The translations under genes were made by a program, and so were the position numbers. From an uncultured Aquimarina sp. (GTDB taxonomy: Bacteria > Bacteroidota > Bacteroidia > Flavobacteriales > Flavobacteriaceae): a stretch of 62,337 nt of DNA. The stretch is from positions 1 to 62,337 of the forward strand of contig CANMSL010000020.1 of assembly GCA_947500505.1 (NCBI GenBank). Reading direction: 5' to 3'. Each line of letters begins with the position of its first letter. Position 1 is the stretch's first letter. Below the pieces are notes generated by a model that made no database searches, was not told where the DNA came from, and saw nothing but the letters and a program-made list of their open reading frames with translations. This document shows positions 46,175 through 53,940 of this stretch, one piece after another.

Positions 46175-46182
46175 TAACTTTG
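46175..46182 (+). promoter_or_regulatory. Possible -7 element for DsrE-like gene
   Basis: TAACTTTG fits TAnnTTTG and lies 45 bases before the TTG start at 46228. A second match, TACCTTTG at 46223-46230, overlaps the start codon itself. Confidence 0.4.
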
Positions 46183-46227
46183 CATTTATAGATTTTTGAA
46201 TATCTTTAGAAACCAAAAATTTTACCT

Positions 46228-46764
46228 TTGAAATATGCAACTTTATTTATTCTGGCGATTCTACCGGGATTACTTTTTTGTCAAAACGAATCTAAAAAAG
46301 GAAATACTATCAAAGAGTTTGGAAAAACATATGAAGTAACGAATCCAGACTTTAAAACAGATACAAAAAATGAAATGAAAGTTGTATTCGATATAGGGCG
46401 CTCTTTTGACGATAGTACAAAGGTGAATCCCCTCATAAATACAGCAGCGAGATATCTTAATATGCACGCAAATGCAGGAGTATCTTCAGAAAATATGAAA
46501 ATAGCTCTAGTCATTCACGGAAATGCCGCCAATGATCTACTAAATAACAAGAAATATATAAAGAAGTTTGGTATCAGTAACCCCAATACACCTTTAATAT
46601 CAGCACTTACAGAAAAAGGAGTGCAGGTTATATTGTGTGGACAAACTGCTGCATACAGAAATATTTCAAAATCAGATGTACACCCTAATATTCAATTGGC
46701 ATTATCCGCAATGACTGCTTTGGTACAATTACAAAACGAGCACTACAGACTCATTAATTTTTAA
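46228..46764 (+). CDS. Exported DsrE/F-like sulfur-relay family protein
   Basis: A 178-residue protein starting at TTG with a signal peptide (MKYATLFILAILPGLLFCQ). The mature part has the DsrE/DsrF-like fold: VVFDIGRSFDDS, ARYLNMHANAGV, ENMKIALVIHGNAANDLLN, LISALTEKGVQVILCGQTAAY and PNIQLALSAMTALVQLQNEH. The Cys in ILCGQ is at the position used as the active Cys in DsrE proteins. Periplasmic members are poorly studied. No earlier ATG exists in frame, and later Met codons would remove the signal. It starts a row with the M20 gene 13 bases downstream. Confidence 0.8.
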   Translation: MKYATLFILAILPGLLFCQNESKKGNTIKEFGKTYEVTNPDFKTDTKNEMKVVFDIGRSFDDSTKVNPLINTAARYLNMHANAGVSSENMKIALVIHGNAANDLLNNKKYIKKFGISNPNTPLISALTEKGVQVILCGQTAAYRNISKSDVHPNIQLALSAMTALVQLQNEHYRLINF

Positions 46765-46777
46765 CGCAACGCACTCC

Positions 46778-48061
46778 ATGAAAAATAATTTTCTTATCAT
46801 CTTACTACTCTTATGTTGTAGTATTCAAGCACAGAAAATAGATCCAAATGTAAACTCATTATCAGAAAAAATAGAAAGTAAGGTTATCGAATGGCGAAGA
46901 GATTTTCATCAAAATCCGGAACTCTCTAATCGCGAATTCGAAACTGCAAAAAAAATTGCAAAACACCTCAAAGATCTAGGTTTAGAAGTAACTGAGAACG
47001 TAGCAAAAACAGGTGTTGTTGGTATTTTAAAAGGTAAAAAGGATGGTAAAGTAGTAGCTTTAAGAGCAGATATTGATGCACTTCCGGTTACAGAGCGTGC
47101 AGATGTACCGTTTAGATCCACAGTGAAAACAACGTTCCTCGATACAGAGGTTGGTGTAAGTCACGCGTGTGGTCACGATACACACATAGCTATCCTGATG
47201 GGGGTGGCTGAAGTTTTAAGCAAGAACAAAGACAAAATTTTCGGTACGGTAAAATTTATTTTCCAACCTGCAGAAGAAGGACCACCACCTGGAGAAGAAG
47301 GCGGGGCAAAATTGATGATCAAAGAAGGGGTTCTAAAAAATCCTGATGTAGATGCTATTTTTGGGTTACATATCAATTCAGGAACTCCTGTCGGAATGAT
47401 ACGCTACAAACCAGGTGGAACCATGGCAGCGGTAGAACGTTTTGTGATTGATGTAAAAGGAAAGCAAACCCATGGATCTGCTCCCTGGACAGGTGTTGAT
47501 CCGATACTTATTTCAGCAAAAATAATAGACGGCCTTCAGACCATTATCAGTAGAGAATCTCCCCTGGTAGATGAAGCTGCTGTGATTACAGTCGGAAAAA
47601 TTACAAGTGGGGTACGTTTTAATATCATCCCGGAAAGTGCAGAAATGATAGGTACCGTCAGAACCCTTGATCCCAAAATGCGTGAGATGATTATTCGTCG
47701 TATGAATGAAATGGTACCTGCCATTGCCAAAGCGTATGGCGGCGAAGCATCTATTACTTTTCAAAACAATACTTCTATAACCTATAATGATCCTAAACTA
47801 GTAAAACAAATGCTACCCACCATTCAGGAAATTGCAGGGAAAGAAAATGTGGTTTTATCAAAGGCGACAACAGGTGGAGAAGATTTTTCGTATTTTCAAG
47901 AAGTAGTTCCAGGTTTCTATTTCTTTTTAGGTGGAAAATCTCCGGATACAGAAAAAGCTGCTTCACATCACACACCGGATTTTTATATCGATGAAAGTGG
48001 TTTGGTACTAGGAGTTAAGGTAATGTCTCAATTAGCAATAAATTATTTAAACGCGCAATAA
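46778..48061 (+). CDS. Exported M20 amidohydrolase (N-acyl amino acid type)
   Basis: A 427-residue zinc hydrolase with a signal peptide (FLIILLLLCCSIQAQ). Motifs fit the IAA-amino-acid/hippurate hydrolase branch: WRRDFHQNPELSNREFETAK, ALRADIDALPV, SHACGHDTHIAILMG with zinc ligands, FIFQPAEEG with catalytic Glu, the dimerisation domain (KGKQTHGSAPWTGVDPI), and TGGEDFSYF plus SHHTPDFYIDE near the end. It would hydrolyse N-acyl amino acids in the periplasm or outside. It lies between the DsrE-like gene and the FMN enzyme, spaced by 13 and 10 bases. Confidence 0.94.
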   Translation: MKNNFLIILLLLCCSIQAQKIDPNVNSLSEKIESKVIEWRRDFHQNPELSNREFETAKKIAKHLKDLGLEVTENVAKTGVVGILKGKKDGKVVALRADIDALPVTERADVPFRSTVKTTFLDTEVGVSHACGHDTHIAILMGVAEVLSKNKDKIFGTVKFIFQPAEEGPPPGEEGGAKLMIKEGVLKNPDVDAIFGLHINSGTPVGMIRYKPGGTMAAVERFVIDVKGKQTHGSAPWTGVDPILISAKIIDGLQTIISRESPLVDEAAVITVGKITSGVRFNIIPESAEMIGTVRTLDPKMREMIIRRMNEMVPAIAKAYGGEASITFQNNTSITYNDPKLVKQMLPTIQEIAGKENVVLSKATTGGEDFSYFQEVVPGFYFFLGGKSPDTEKAASHHTPDFYIDESGLVLGVKVMSQLAINYLNAQ

Positions 48062-48071
48062 CAAATTGATC

Positions 48072-49646
48072 ATGGATACTATCTTACATTTTTTAGGTGC
48101 TATATCCTGGTGGATGTGGATTTTAATCGCACTCGCTCTGATAGCAATACGAGATATATTCTTTAACCGAAAACATACAATTAGCCATAACTATCCGATT
48201 GTTGGTCACTTGCGATACTTGTTAGAAAGTATCGGTCCGGAAATGAGACAATATTTTGTTGCGAACAATCGAGAAGAACTTCCTTTCAATAGAATAGAAA
48301 GAGGCTGGGTATATGCTTCCTCCAAAAACGAAAACAACTATGAGGGTTTTGGAACGGATAGGGATATTTATCAACACCAACATATTTTTATTAAGAATTG
48401 TATGATTCCTTTCCAGATGGATAAAGACCATCCTAATAAACTGGATAAAACTTTTTTGCCTTGCGCAAAGGTGATGGGAGCATATAATCAACGCAGAAAA
48501 CCATATCGCCCTGCCTCCATTATCAATATTTCTGCAATGAGTTATGGTTCTCTGTCTGCGCGTGCAGTAGACTCACTTAATATCGGAGTTAAAAATGCGG
48601 ATGCATATCATAATACCGGAGAAGGCGGATTATCGCCATATCATAGCAATGGCGGTGATGTAGTTTTTCATTTCGGAACGGGTTATTTTGGAGTGCGTAC
48701 CGATGATGGAAATTTTTCTATGGAAAAAATGAAAGATCTGGTAGAAAAGAATCCTTTTATCAAGGCAATCGAAATAAAACTTTCTCAAGGTGCCAAACCA
48801 GGGAAAGGTGGTGTACTACCGGGAGCTAAAATTAGTCAGGAAATTGCAGAAATTAGAGGTGTAGAAGTGGGTAAAGATGTACTATCGCCATCCACTCATA
48901 AAGCTTTCAAGGATGTTCCTGAATTATTACAACTTATTGAAGATATTGCATCAGAAACAGGATTACCCGTAGGAATCAAAGCTGCCATTGGTAAAACCGA
49001 ACAATGGGAACTGCTGGCAGAACTGATGATAAAAACGAATCGAGGCCCTGATTTTATAACTATTGATGGTGGTGAAGGAGGCACAGGAGCGGCACCACCG
49101 AGTTTTGCAGATCACGTATCCTTACCCTGGATTTATGGATTTACTGCTATTTATAAGATATTTCAGAAACATGATCTTACCGATAGAGTGGTTTTTATAG
49201 GTAGTGGGAAATTAGGATTTCCTGCCAAAGCCGCCATGGCATTTGCAATGGGTGTTGATTGTATCAACGTAGCCAGAGAAGCGATGATGAGTATCGGCTG
49301 TATACAGGCTCAGGTTTGTCATACCAATCGATGTCCCAGCGGTATCGCTACACAGAGTAAATGGTTACAAAGAGGGATCAATGTGCCTCTTAAATCCGAT
49401 CGGCTGGCGCAGTATTTTAGATCCTTTAGAAAAGAACTTATAGAAATCACCCACGCAGCAGGATATGAACATTCAAGTCAATTTACTATGAAAGATATAG
49501 ACATCAATGTAGACGACGGTGAACTTACCAAGACATTAGAAGATTCTTTTAAATATAGCAAAACACCTGTGGCATTTACCTGTACACAAGATCTAAAAGA
49601 TTGTTCCTATTTGGGTGGACATTACAAAGAAAAATATCAATCATAA
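48072..49646 (+). CDS. FMN-binding glutamate synthase-family protein
   Basis: A 524-residue membrane-anchored flavoenzyme. A TM helix (ISWWMWILIALALIAI, about residues 11-30) leads to a TIM-barrel GltS FMN-binding domain. Features include INISAMSYGSLSARAVDSLN, NTGEGGLSPYH, IEIKLSQGAKPGKGGVLPGA, FITIDGGEGGTGAAPPSFAD, and Cys clusters (GCIQAQVCHTNRCPSGIATQ) that could bind an Fe-S centre. It lacks the glutaminase domain of true GltB and the residues for the NADPH small subunit, so its real substrate is unknown. Translation could also start at a TTG two codons upstream; the ATG is preferred. Confidence 0.92.
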   Translation: MDTILHFLGAISWWMWILIALALIAIRDIFFNRKHTISHNYPIVGHLRYLLESIGPEMRQYFVANNREELPFNRIERGWVYASSKNENNYEGFGTDRDIYQHQHIFIKNCMIPFQMDKDHPNKLDKTFLPCAKVMGAYNQRRKPYRPASIINISAMSYGSLSARAVDSLNIGVKNADAYHNTGEGGLSPYHSNGGDVVFHFGTGYFGVRTDDGNFSMEKMKDLVEKNPFIKAIEIKLSQGAKPGKGGVLPGAKISQEIAEIRGVEVGKDVLSPSTHKAFKDVPELLQLIEDIASETGLPVGIKAAIGKTEQWELLAELMIKTNRGPDFITIDGGEGGTGAAPPSFADHVSLPWIYGFTAIYKIFQKHDLTDRVVFIGSGKLGFPAKAAMAFAMGVDCINVAREAMMSIGCIQAQVCHTNRCPSGIATQSKWLQRGINVPLKSDRLAQYFRSFRKELIEITHAAGYEHSSQFTMKDIDINVDDGELTKTLEDSFKYSKTPVAFTCTQDLKDCSYLGGHYKEKYQS

Positions 49647-49656
49647 AACAATATCT

Positions 49657-50175
49657 ATGGACTTAGAAATTATTCCTTTATTAATCTCATTGATACCTTC
49701 TCTTTTCATTACACTATTGGCATTGTACTATTTTAAAACACATACGGATAATGAAGAAAAAAGACGAAGATTTTTGCTGCATAAAGAAAATCAAAAGCAG
49801 TCATTACCACTTAGATTACAGGCCTATGAACGTATGGCACTTTTTTTAGAACGAATTTCTCCGGGTAAATTATTATTGCGAACACCTCCGATAGGAGACG
49901 ATATCAAAAGCTACGAATCCTTATTGGTCAATACTATTGAACAAGAGTTTGATCATAATCTTACACAACAAATTTATATCTCAGATGAATGCTGGAATAT
50001 TGTAAAGGCTGCTAAGAATGGTACTATTGCCCTGATTCGCAAAACCGTTTTATTAGAAGAAGTAAATGTTGCAGATAAAATGAGAGAAAAGATTCTTACC
50101 ACTACCGTAGAAAAAGGTTCACCAAGCGATACAGCTCTAGCAGCTATTAAAAGTGAAGTTGGGGATTTATTTTAG
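49657..50175 (+). CDS. DUF7935 membrane-anchored protein
   Basis: A 172-residue protein. A single N-terminal TM helix (IIPLLISLIPSLFITLLALY, about residues 4-25) is followed by a helical cytoplasmic part with LPLRLQAYERMALFLERISP, which matches the flavobacterial family I know as DUF7935. Function unknown. The frame is open upstream to 49615 inside the preceding gene, but the ATG at 49657, 10 bases after that gene's stop, gives the expected TM start. It ends the row begun by the DsrE-like gene. Confidence 0.85.
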   Translation: MDLEIIPLLISLIPSLFITLLALYYFKTHTDNEEKRRRFLLHKENQKQSLPLRLQAYERMALFLERISPGKLLLRTPPIGDDIKSYESLLVNTIEQEFDHNLTQQIYISDECWNIVKAAKNGTIALIRKTVLLEEVNVADKMREKILTTTVEKGSPSDTALAAIKSEVGDLF

Positions 50176-50283
50176 TAGATAGTAGTTATATACATTTATG
50201 ATCAAAAAGATAAGAAGTATCTAATTACCTTTTGTGACTATACATACGGATATTATTTGCAAAGCGAAAAAAATATAATTAAT

Positions 50284-50289
50284 AGGAGG
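50284..50289 (+). promoter_or_regulatory. Strong Shine-Dalgarno of DUF695 gene
   Basis: AGGAGG sits 2 bases before the ATG at 50292, with the sequence AATAGGAGGATATGAG. Most genes in this window have no such site, so this one stands out. Confidence 0.6.
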
Positions 50290-50291
50290 AT

Positions 50292-51386
50292 ATGAGTTTT
50301 TTAAAATCAATATTTAATAGAAAAGAGCAGCCAATAAACTCTTACGCTGACTTTTGGGGTTGGTTTCTAGAAAATGAAAAAAAATTTCATAACGTTCTTA
50401 AAAATCAAGGTGATATTAAACGTGTTTTCTTTGACAAGTTAGCACCAAAACTGAATGAGCTAAAAGATGGATTTTGGTACTTAGCAGGAATGTATGACGA
50501 TAATATTTCTGAATTAGTATTAACACCGGATGGGGTCATCAAGAATATCGTTTTTGTCGAAGAGCTTGTTCAGGCAGCTCCCAAAATGGTAGATTGGAAA
50601 TTCACAGCATTAAAACCAGCTATTGACATAAAAAATGTAAGAATAAAAATGGCAGACTACATTTTTGACAAAGAAAATTTATCATTTTATTCTATTGACC
50701 ATAAAAACTATCCTGATGAAATTGATATTGTAGTTGTGCATAATGATTATAATGAACGAGATGAGTCGACTATAATAAATGGTACGTATATTTTCCTTGA
50801 CAATTATCTTGGAGAATTAAACTCAGTAACCACTATCGACAACTTGAAAGTAATTTCTAAGAATCAAGCAGAAAAAGAACTTATCTCGATTTCTAAACTG
50901 AAAGATTTTCTAATTTGGAGAGAAAAAGAATTTATAGAAAAGTATAAAGGTTTAAGACACAATACTGATAATGATAATTATTCAAGCCTAGAAGCTACAT
51001 TAGAAAGTGGTCTTCCATTACTCGCAATCGTTAATTCTGATTTGTTATGTTGGGATAGTAAAGCATCACATCCTTGGATTATCACTGTTGAACTAAAGTA
51101 TAACGGAAAAAACAATAATGGAATGCCAAATGACATGACATATCAGCTTCTAAATGAAATTGAAGATAAAATAATGATAGAATTAAAAGATTCGGATGGT
51201 TACTTAAATATTGGGAGACAAACGGCAGATTCCGTACGAGAAATTTACTATGCCTGTATTGATTTTAGAAAACCATCAAAAGTCCTACATCGAATCAAAA
51301 AAGAATATCAAAACAGTATTGAATTCGACTTTGACATTTATAAAGACAAATATTGGCAATCGTTTAATAGATTTATTACTAAATAA
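50292..51386 (+). CDS. DUF695 protein
   Basis: A 364-residue protein without signal peptide or TM segment. The N-terminal half (INSYADFWGWFLENEKKFHN, DGFWYLAGMYDDNISELVLT) and the C-terminal half (SGLPLLAIVNSDLLCWDSKA, HPWIITVELKYNGKNNNGMP, LLNEIEDKIMIELK) look like related domains. The second fits DUF695. Function unknown; members are often near toxin-immunity genes. A perfect AGGAGG in front of its ATG is unlike the neighbours and hints at acquisition from elsewhere. Confidence 0.8.
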   Translation: MSFLKSIFNRKEQPINSYADFWGWFLENEKKFHNVLKNQGDIKRVFFDKLAPKLNELKDGFWYLAGMYDDNISELVLTPDGVIKNIVFVEELVQAAPKMVDWKFTALKPAIDIKNVRIKMADYIFDKENLSFYSIDHKNYPDEIDIVVVHNDYNERDESTIINGTYIFLDNYLGELNSVTTIDNLKVISKNQAEKELISISKLKDFLIWREKEFIEKYKGLRHNTDNDNYSSLEATLESGLPLLAIVNSDLLCWDSKASHPWIITVELKYNGKNNNGMPNDMTYQLLNEIEDKIMIELKDSDGYLNIGRQTADSVREIYYACIDFRKPSKVLHRIKKEYQNSIEFDFDIYKDKYWQSFNRFITK

Positions 51387-51523
51387 ATGCCCGTATTATT
51401 TATATAGCTGATACACTCTTTTTTGATGGAAACGTACCATACCTCAAGCGTTACCAATAATCACACCTAAACTATCTTCATTTCTTTTCAAAATAAAATC
51501 AACGTTCATGGTAGTAAATAGTC

Positions 51524-51531
51524 TACCTTCG
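51524..51531 (+). promoter_or_regulatory. Possible -7 element of YkgJ-family gene
   Basis: TACCTTCG is one base off TAnnTTTG and ends 10 bases before the ATG at 51542. No TTG at -33. Confidence 0.3.
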
Positions 51532-51541
51532 GTAAAAAATA

Positions 51542-52144
51542 ATGTCGATAGAGCGAAAAGTTCAATTAGTAGAAAGTCTTTTTTCTAAATTAGAACTAGA
51601 AACCGCTCAGTTTGAGGAATCTTCAGGACTTCGTTGTGTCTCTGGCTGTGGAAAATGTTGTACTTACCCAAATGTAGAAGCTTCTCCTATAGAATTTTTA
51701 CCGTGGGCATTTCACTTATTTTTAAATGGAGAAGCAGAAAACACCATCATTCAGCTTAATAAAACCAAAAGCTTAACGTGTTTAATTTATAAACCTTTAT
51801 CTGTTATTGATCAAGGTCGTTGTAGCAACTACAAATACCGCGGTTTAATTTGTAGACTTTTTGGATTTGCAGCCAACACTGACAAATACGGAAATTTAAG
51901 ATTGGCTACTTGTAAAATCATTAAAGAAGGTCAGGCCGATAACTTTAATTCAGCGGTAGAGGCGATATCTAAAGGACTATACATCCCAATATTTACAGAA
52001 TATTATATAAATTTAAATCAGATAGATTTTAAATTAGGAAATATAATTTTACCCATAAATAAAGCCCTTAAAATGGCTTTAGAAGAAGTTTTATATTATT
52101 ATACATACAGATCTTTTCTTCATTTAGGAAAAAAATGTGGCTAA
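51542..52144 (+). CDS. YkgJ-family cysteine-cluster protein
   Basis: A 200-residue metal-binding protein. Cysteines cluster in RCVSGCGKCCTYPN (C-x3-C-x2-CC), SLTCLIYK, GRCSNYKYRGLICRLFG and LATCKIIKEG, which fits the YkgJ-type family annotated as zinc- or iron-chelating. The GKCC and YRGLICRLFGF elements are the family core. Function is not established; some relatives may bind an Fe-S or zinc centre. It stands alone. Confidence 0.88.
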   Translation: MSIERKVQLVESLFSKLELETAQFEESSGLRCVSGCGKCCTYPNVEASPIEFLPWAFHLFLNGEAENTIIQLNKTKSLTCLIYKPLSVIDQGRCSNYKYRGLICRLFGFAANTDKYGNLRLATCKIIKEGQADNFNSAVEAISKGLYIPIFTEYYINLNQIDFKLGNIILPINKALKMALEEVLYYYTYRSFLHLGKKCG

Positions 52145-52230
52145 AACTGGAATTATATCATTTCTGATGATAAAACAAAGTTTTCAGCTTCAATTTTGAC
52201 TGTATTTAGCTACTTATAGCAAACGATTTT

Positions 52231-52352
52231 GCGTCAGGGATAGAAACCCTTCGACAGGCTCAGGACAAGTCTACTATTATTTTAGTAAGTACTCTTCTAG
52301 AGCGCCTCAGGGTACCCATAAAAACGATATAGTGGATAGCCCGCCAGGACGC
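52231..52352. repeat. REP-like intergenic repeat
   Basis: A structured 122-base element whose ends GCGTC and GACGC pair. It contains CCCTTCGACAGGCTCAGGAC, ATTATTTTAGTAAG and CCTCAGGGTACCC. These motifs resemble intergenic repeats I know from flavobacterial genomes (the GCGTCAGGGATAG...ATAGTGGATAGCCCG type). The ATTATTTTAGTAA and CTCAGG(G/A)TAC parts recur at 58832-58872. Confidence 0.6.
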
Positions 52353-52354
52353 TA

Positions 52355-52969
52355 TTAAAAATACAATGGTGGATTTGTTCTAATTAGATTTAAGTCAAAT
52401 CCTGAAGCTATTTTTATGGGTTTAATATTTGAGTAAGGTTCAATTTCATGCGCATAATATAAATTATCAAATGCAATGGCCGATTTTCCTCTTTCTATTT
52501 CTACATTGATGATTTTTTCTAAAAACTCAATTCCCATAGCGTCCACGCCATAGTAATCAAACAGGATACACTTCTTCTTTTCAAAATTAGCTTTAATAAT
52601 CAAAGCCTTTTTCTTTGTAAAATCTAAATATTCAAATCTTTCGTTTAGCCTGACACCTATTTCATCAACTATATTCGCAGCACTTTGAATATTAATTCCC
52701 ATTTTATTAATTAAATAAGCTTTTATGGTCAAAGGCTTTATATATTTAATAATCTTATTTTGGTAATAGTTTTTAGCCCAAGTAAAATCGGTTTTTTTAT
52801 TTTTAAATCTATGAATCAATTCAAGGGTCAAATCAAAATTTGCTGGTACATTTTCTAGATAAACTCTAGAATCATAAATCCTAATTAGCTCACCTTCTTT
52901 TAATTCAAATTCTGGAATAGTAATCCCCCAGATTTCAAATTCTTCATTACAAAAAACTGTATTTTTCAT
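52355..52969 (-). CDS. Unknown 204-residue protein, possibly a degenerate ABC-type ATPase
   Basis: No domain is certain. The C-terminal half (FTKKKALIIKANFEKKKCIL and FDYYGVDAMGIEFLEKII) resembles the stretch around an ABC-transporter signature, Walker B and D-loop (RLxIARALLxxPxILLLDEPxxGLD), while no Walker A is present. This would make it a damaged or repurposed ATPase; the match is weak. It begins 39 bases downstream of the patatin gene and ends near a REP-like element. Confidence 0.55.
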   Translation of the reverse strand: MKNTVFCNEEFEIWGITIPEFELKEGELIRIYDSRVYLENVPANFDLTLELIHRFKNKKTDFTWAKNYYQNKIIKYIKPLTIKAYLINKMGINIQSAANIVDEIGVRLNERFEYLDFTKKKALIIKANFEKKKCILFDYYGVDAMGIEFLEKIINVEIERGKSAIAFDNLYYAHEIEPYSNIKPIKIASGFDLNLIRTNPPLYF

Positions 52970-53008
52970 TCTTGTGTTTATCCAGAACCTATCTCATCAA
53001 AACAAAGA

Positions 53009-53932
53009 CTACCCAGCCATATCAATATCTTTTAGCTTGTTCTCTTCTGCATGTTTTGCTTTTTCGGCAGCATAGTCAAACCCTTGTTGCCACCAGCTTC
53101 GCATTAGATTTTTATCAAAAACCAACGAGTTTTCTGTGAGTTTCGAAGGTGTATAATATAAGTTAAGCACTACGTCTTTATTTTTAGCAGCTAATTTACC
53201 TATTATTGTATCATGCCCCTCCACCTGATCAAACATAAAACTAAAAAGATTGACCATTAAGGAGAAAGGATTCTTTCCTAAGACCTTGTTATGTTCCATA
53301 TTCTCGGATTCCAAAATGATGGCATCGACCTCAGTAGCTCCTCTTTTGATTGCCTCTCTAATAGGCACCATAGATCCAAAACCTCCATCAGCATATTCAC
53401 AACCGTTTTTGGTTACTAAACTCATAAAAGGAATATAATTACAGGATATCCAGATCCAATCACAAAAATCCTCATAAGAGAAATCATTAATTGATTTATA
53501 CTCTGTGGTGTTTTTTGTCAAATTAGATACCGTTACTACGATATCTTTAACCTTTTTCTTAGCGAGCTCAAATTCAATTTCAGAAAAATTTCTGTGGATA
53601 TTTCGCCTGAGATTTTTACTTTCACCAAACGTTCTTTTACGTTTCAGAAATTGCATTATGGTATTAAAAAAATTGATGGATACAAACTCACGATTTCCTT
53701 TTTTTCGTGTTCTAAAAGGATTGACACTAAAGATAGTATGCTGATTTACGTTAGTATATATTTCATAGACCTTATCTATGTTTCCTAAGGCTAATTGTGG
53801 GATTAGCAAACTTCCGGTAGATGTACCCAGAAAAAGATCATAGGTTCTACCTTGTTCCTGCATTAAATATTGGGCTACACCACCTGCATACGCTCCTTTA
53901 CTTCCTCCTCCGGAAATTACTAATGCACGCAT
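53009..53932 (-). CDS. Patatin-like phospholipase
   Basis: A 307-residue cytosolic Ser-Asp hydrolase. It has the oxyanion loop VISGGGSKGAYAGGVAQYL at the N-terminus, the nucleophile motif GTSTG (Ser38), and the Asp of the dyad in DGGFGSMVPIREAIKRGA. It would release fatty acids from phospholipids or related esters. It starts 8 bases after the M1 aminopeptidase stop and is probably cotranscribed with it. Confidence 0.93.
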   Translation of the reverse strand: MRALVISGGGSKGAYAGGVAQYLMQEQGRTYDLFLGTSTGSLLIPQLALGNIDKVYEIYTNVNQHTIFSVNPFRTRKKGNREFVSINFFNTIMQFLKRKRTFGESKNLRRNIHRNFSEIEFELAKKKVKDIVVTVSNLTKNTTEYKSINDFSYEDFCDWIWISCNYIPFMSLVTKNGCEYADGGFGSMVPIREAIKRGATEVDAIILESENMEHNKVLGKNPFSLMVNLFSFMFDQVEGHDTIIGKLAAKNKDVVLNLYYTPSKLTENSLVFDKNLMRSWWQQGFDYAAEKAKHAEENKLKDIDMAG

Positions 53933-53940
53933 ATTTTAGT

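Noticed and set aside
48072..49646. Glutamate synthase large subunit gltB
   Set aside because: The glutaminase domain is absent and the protein is a third of GltB length, so only family membership is claimed.
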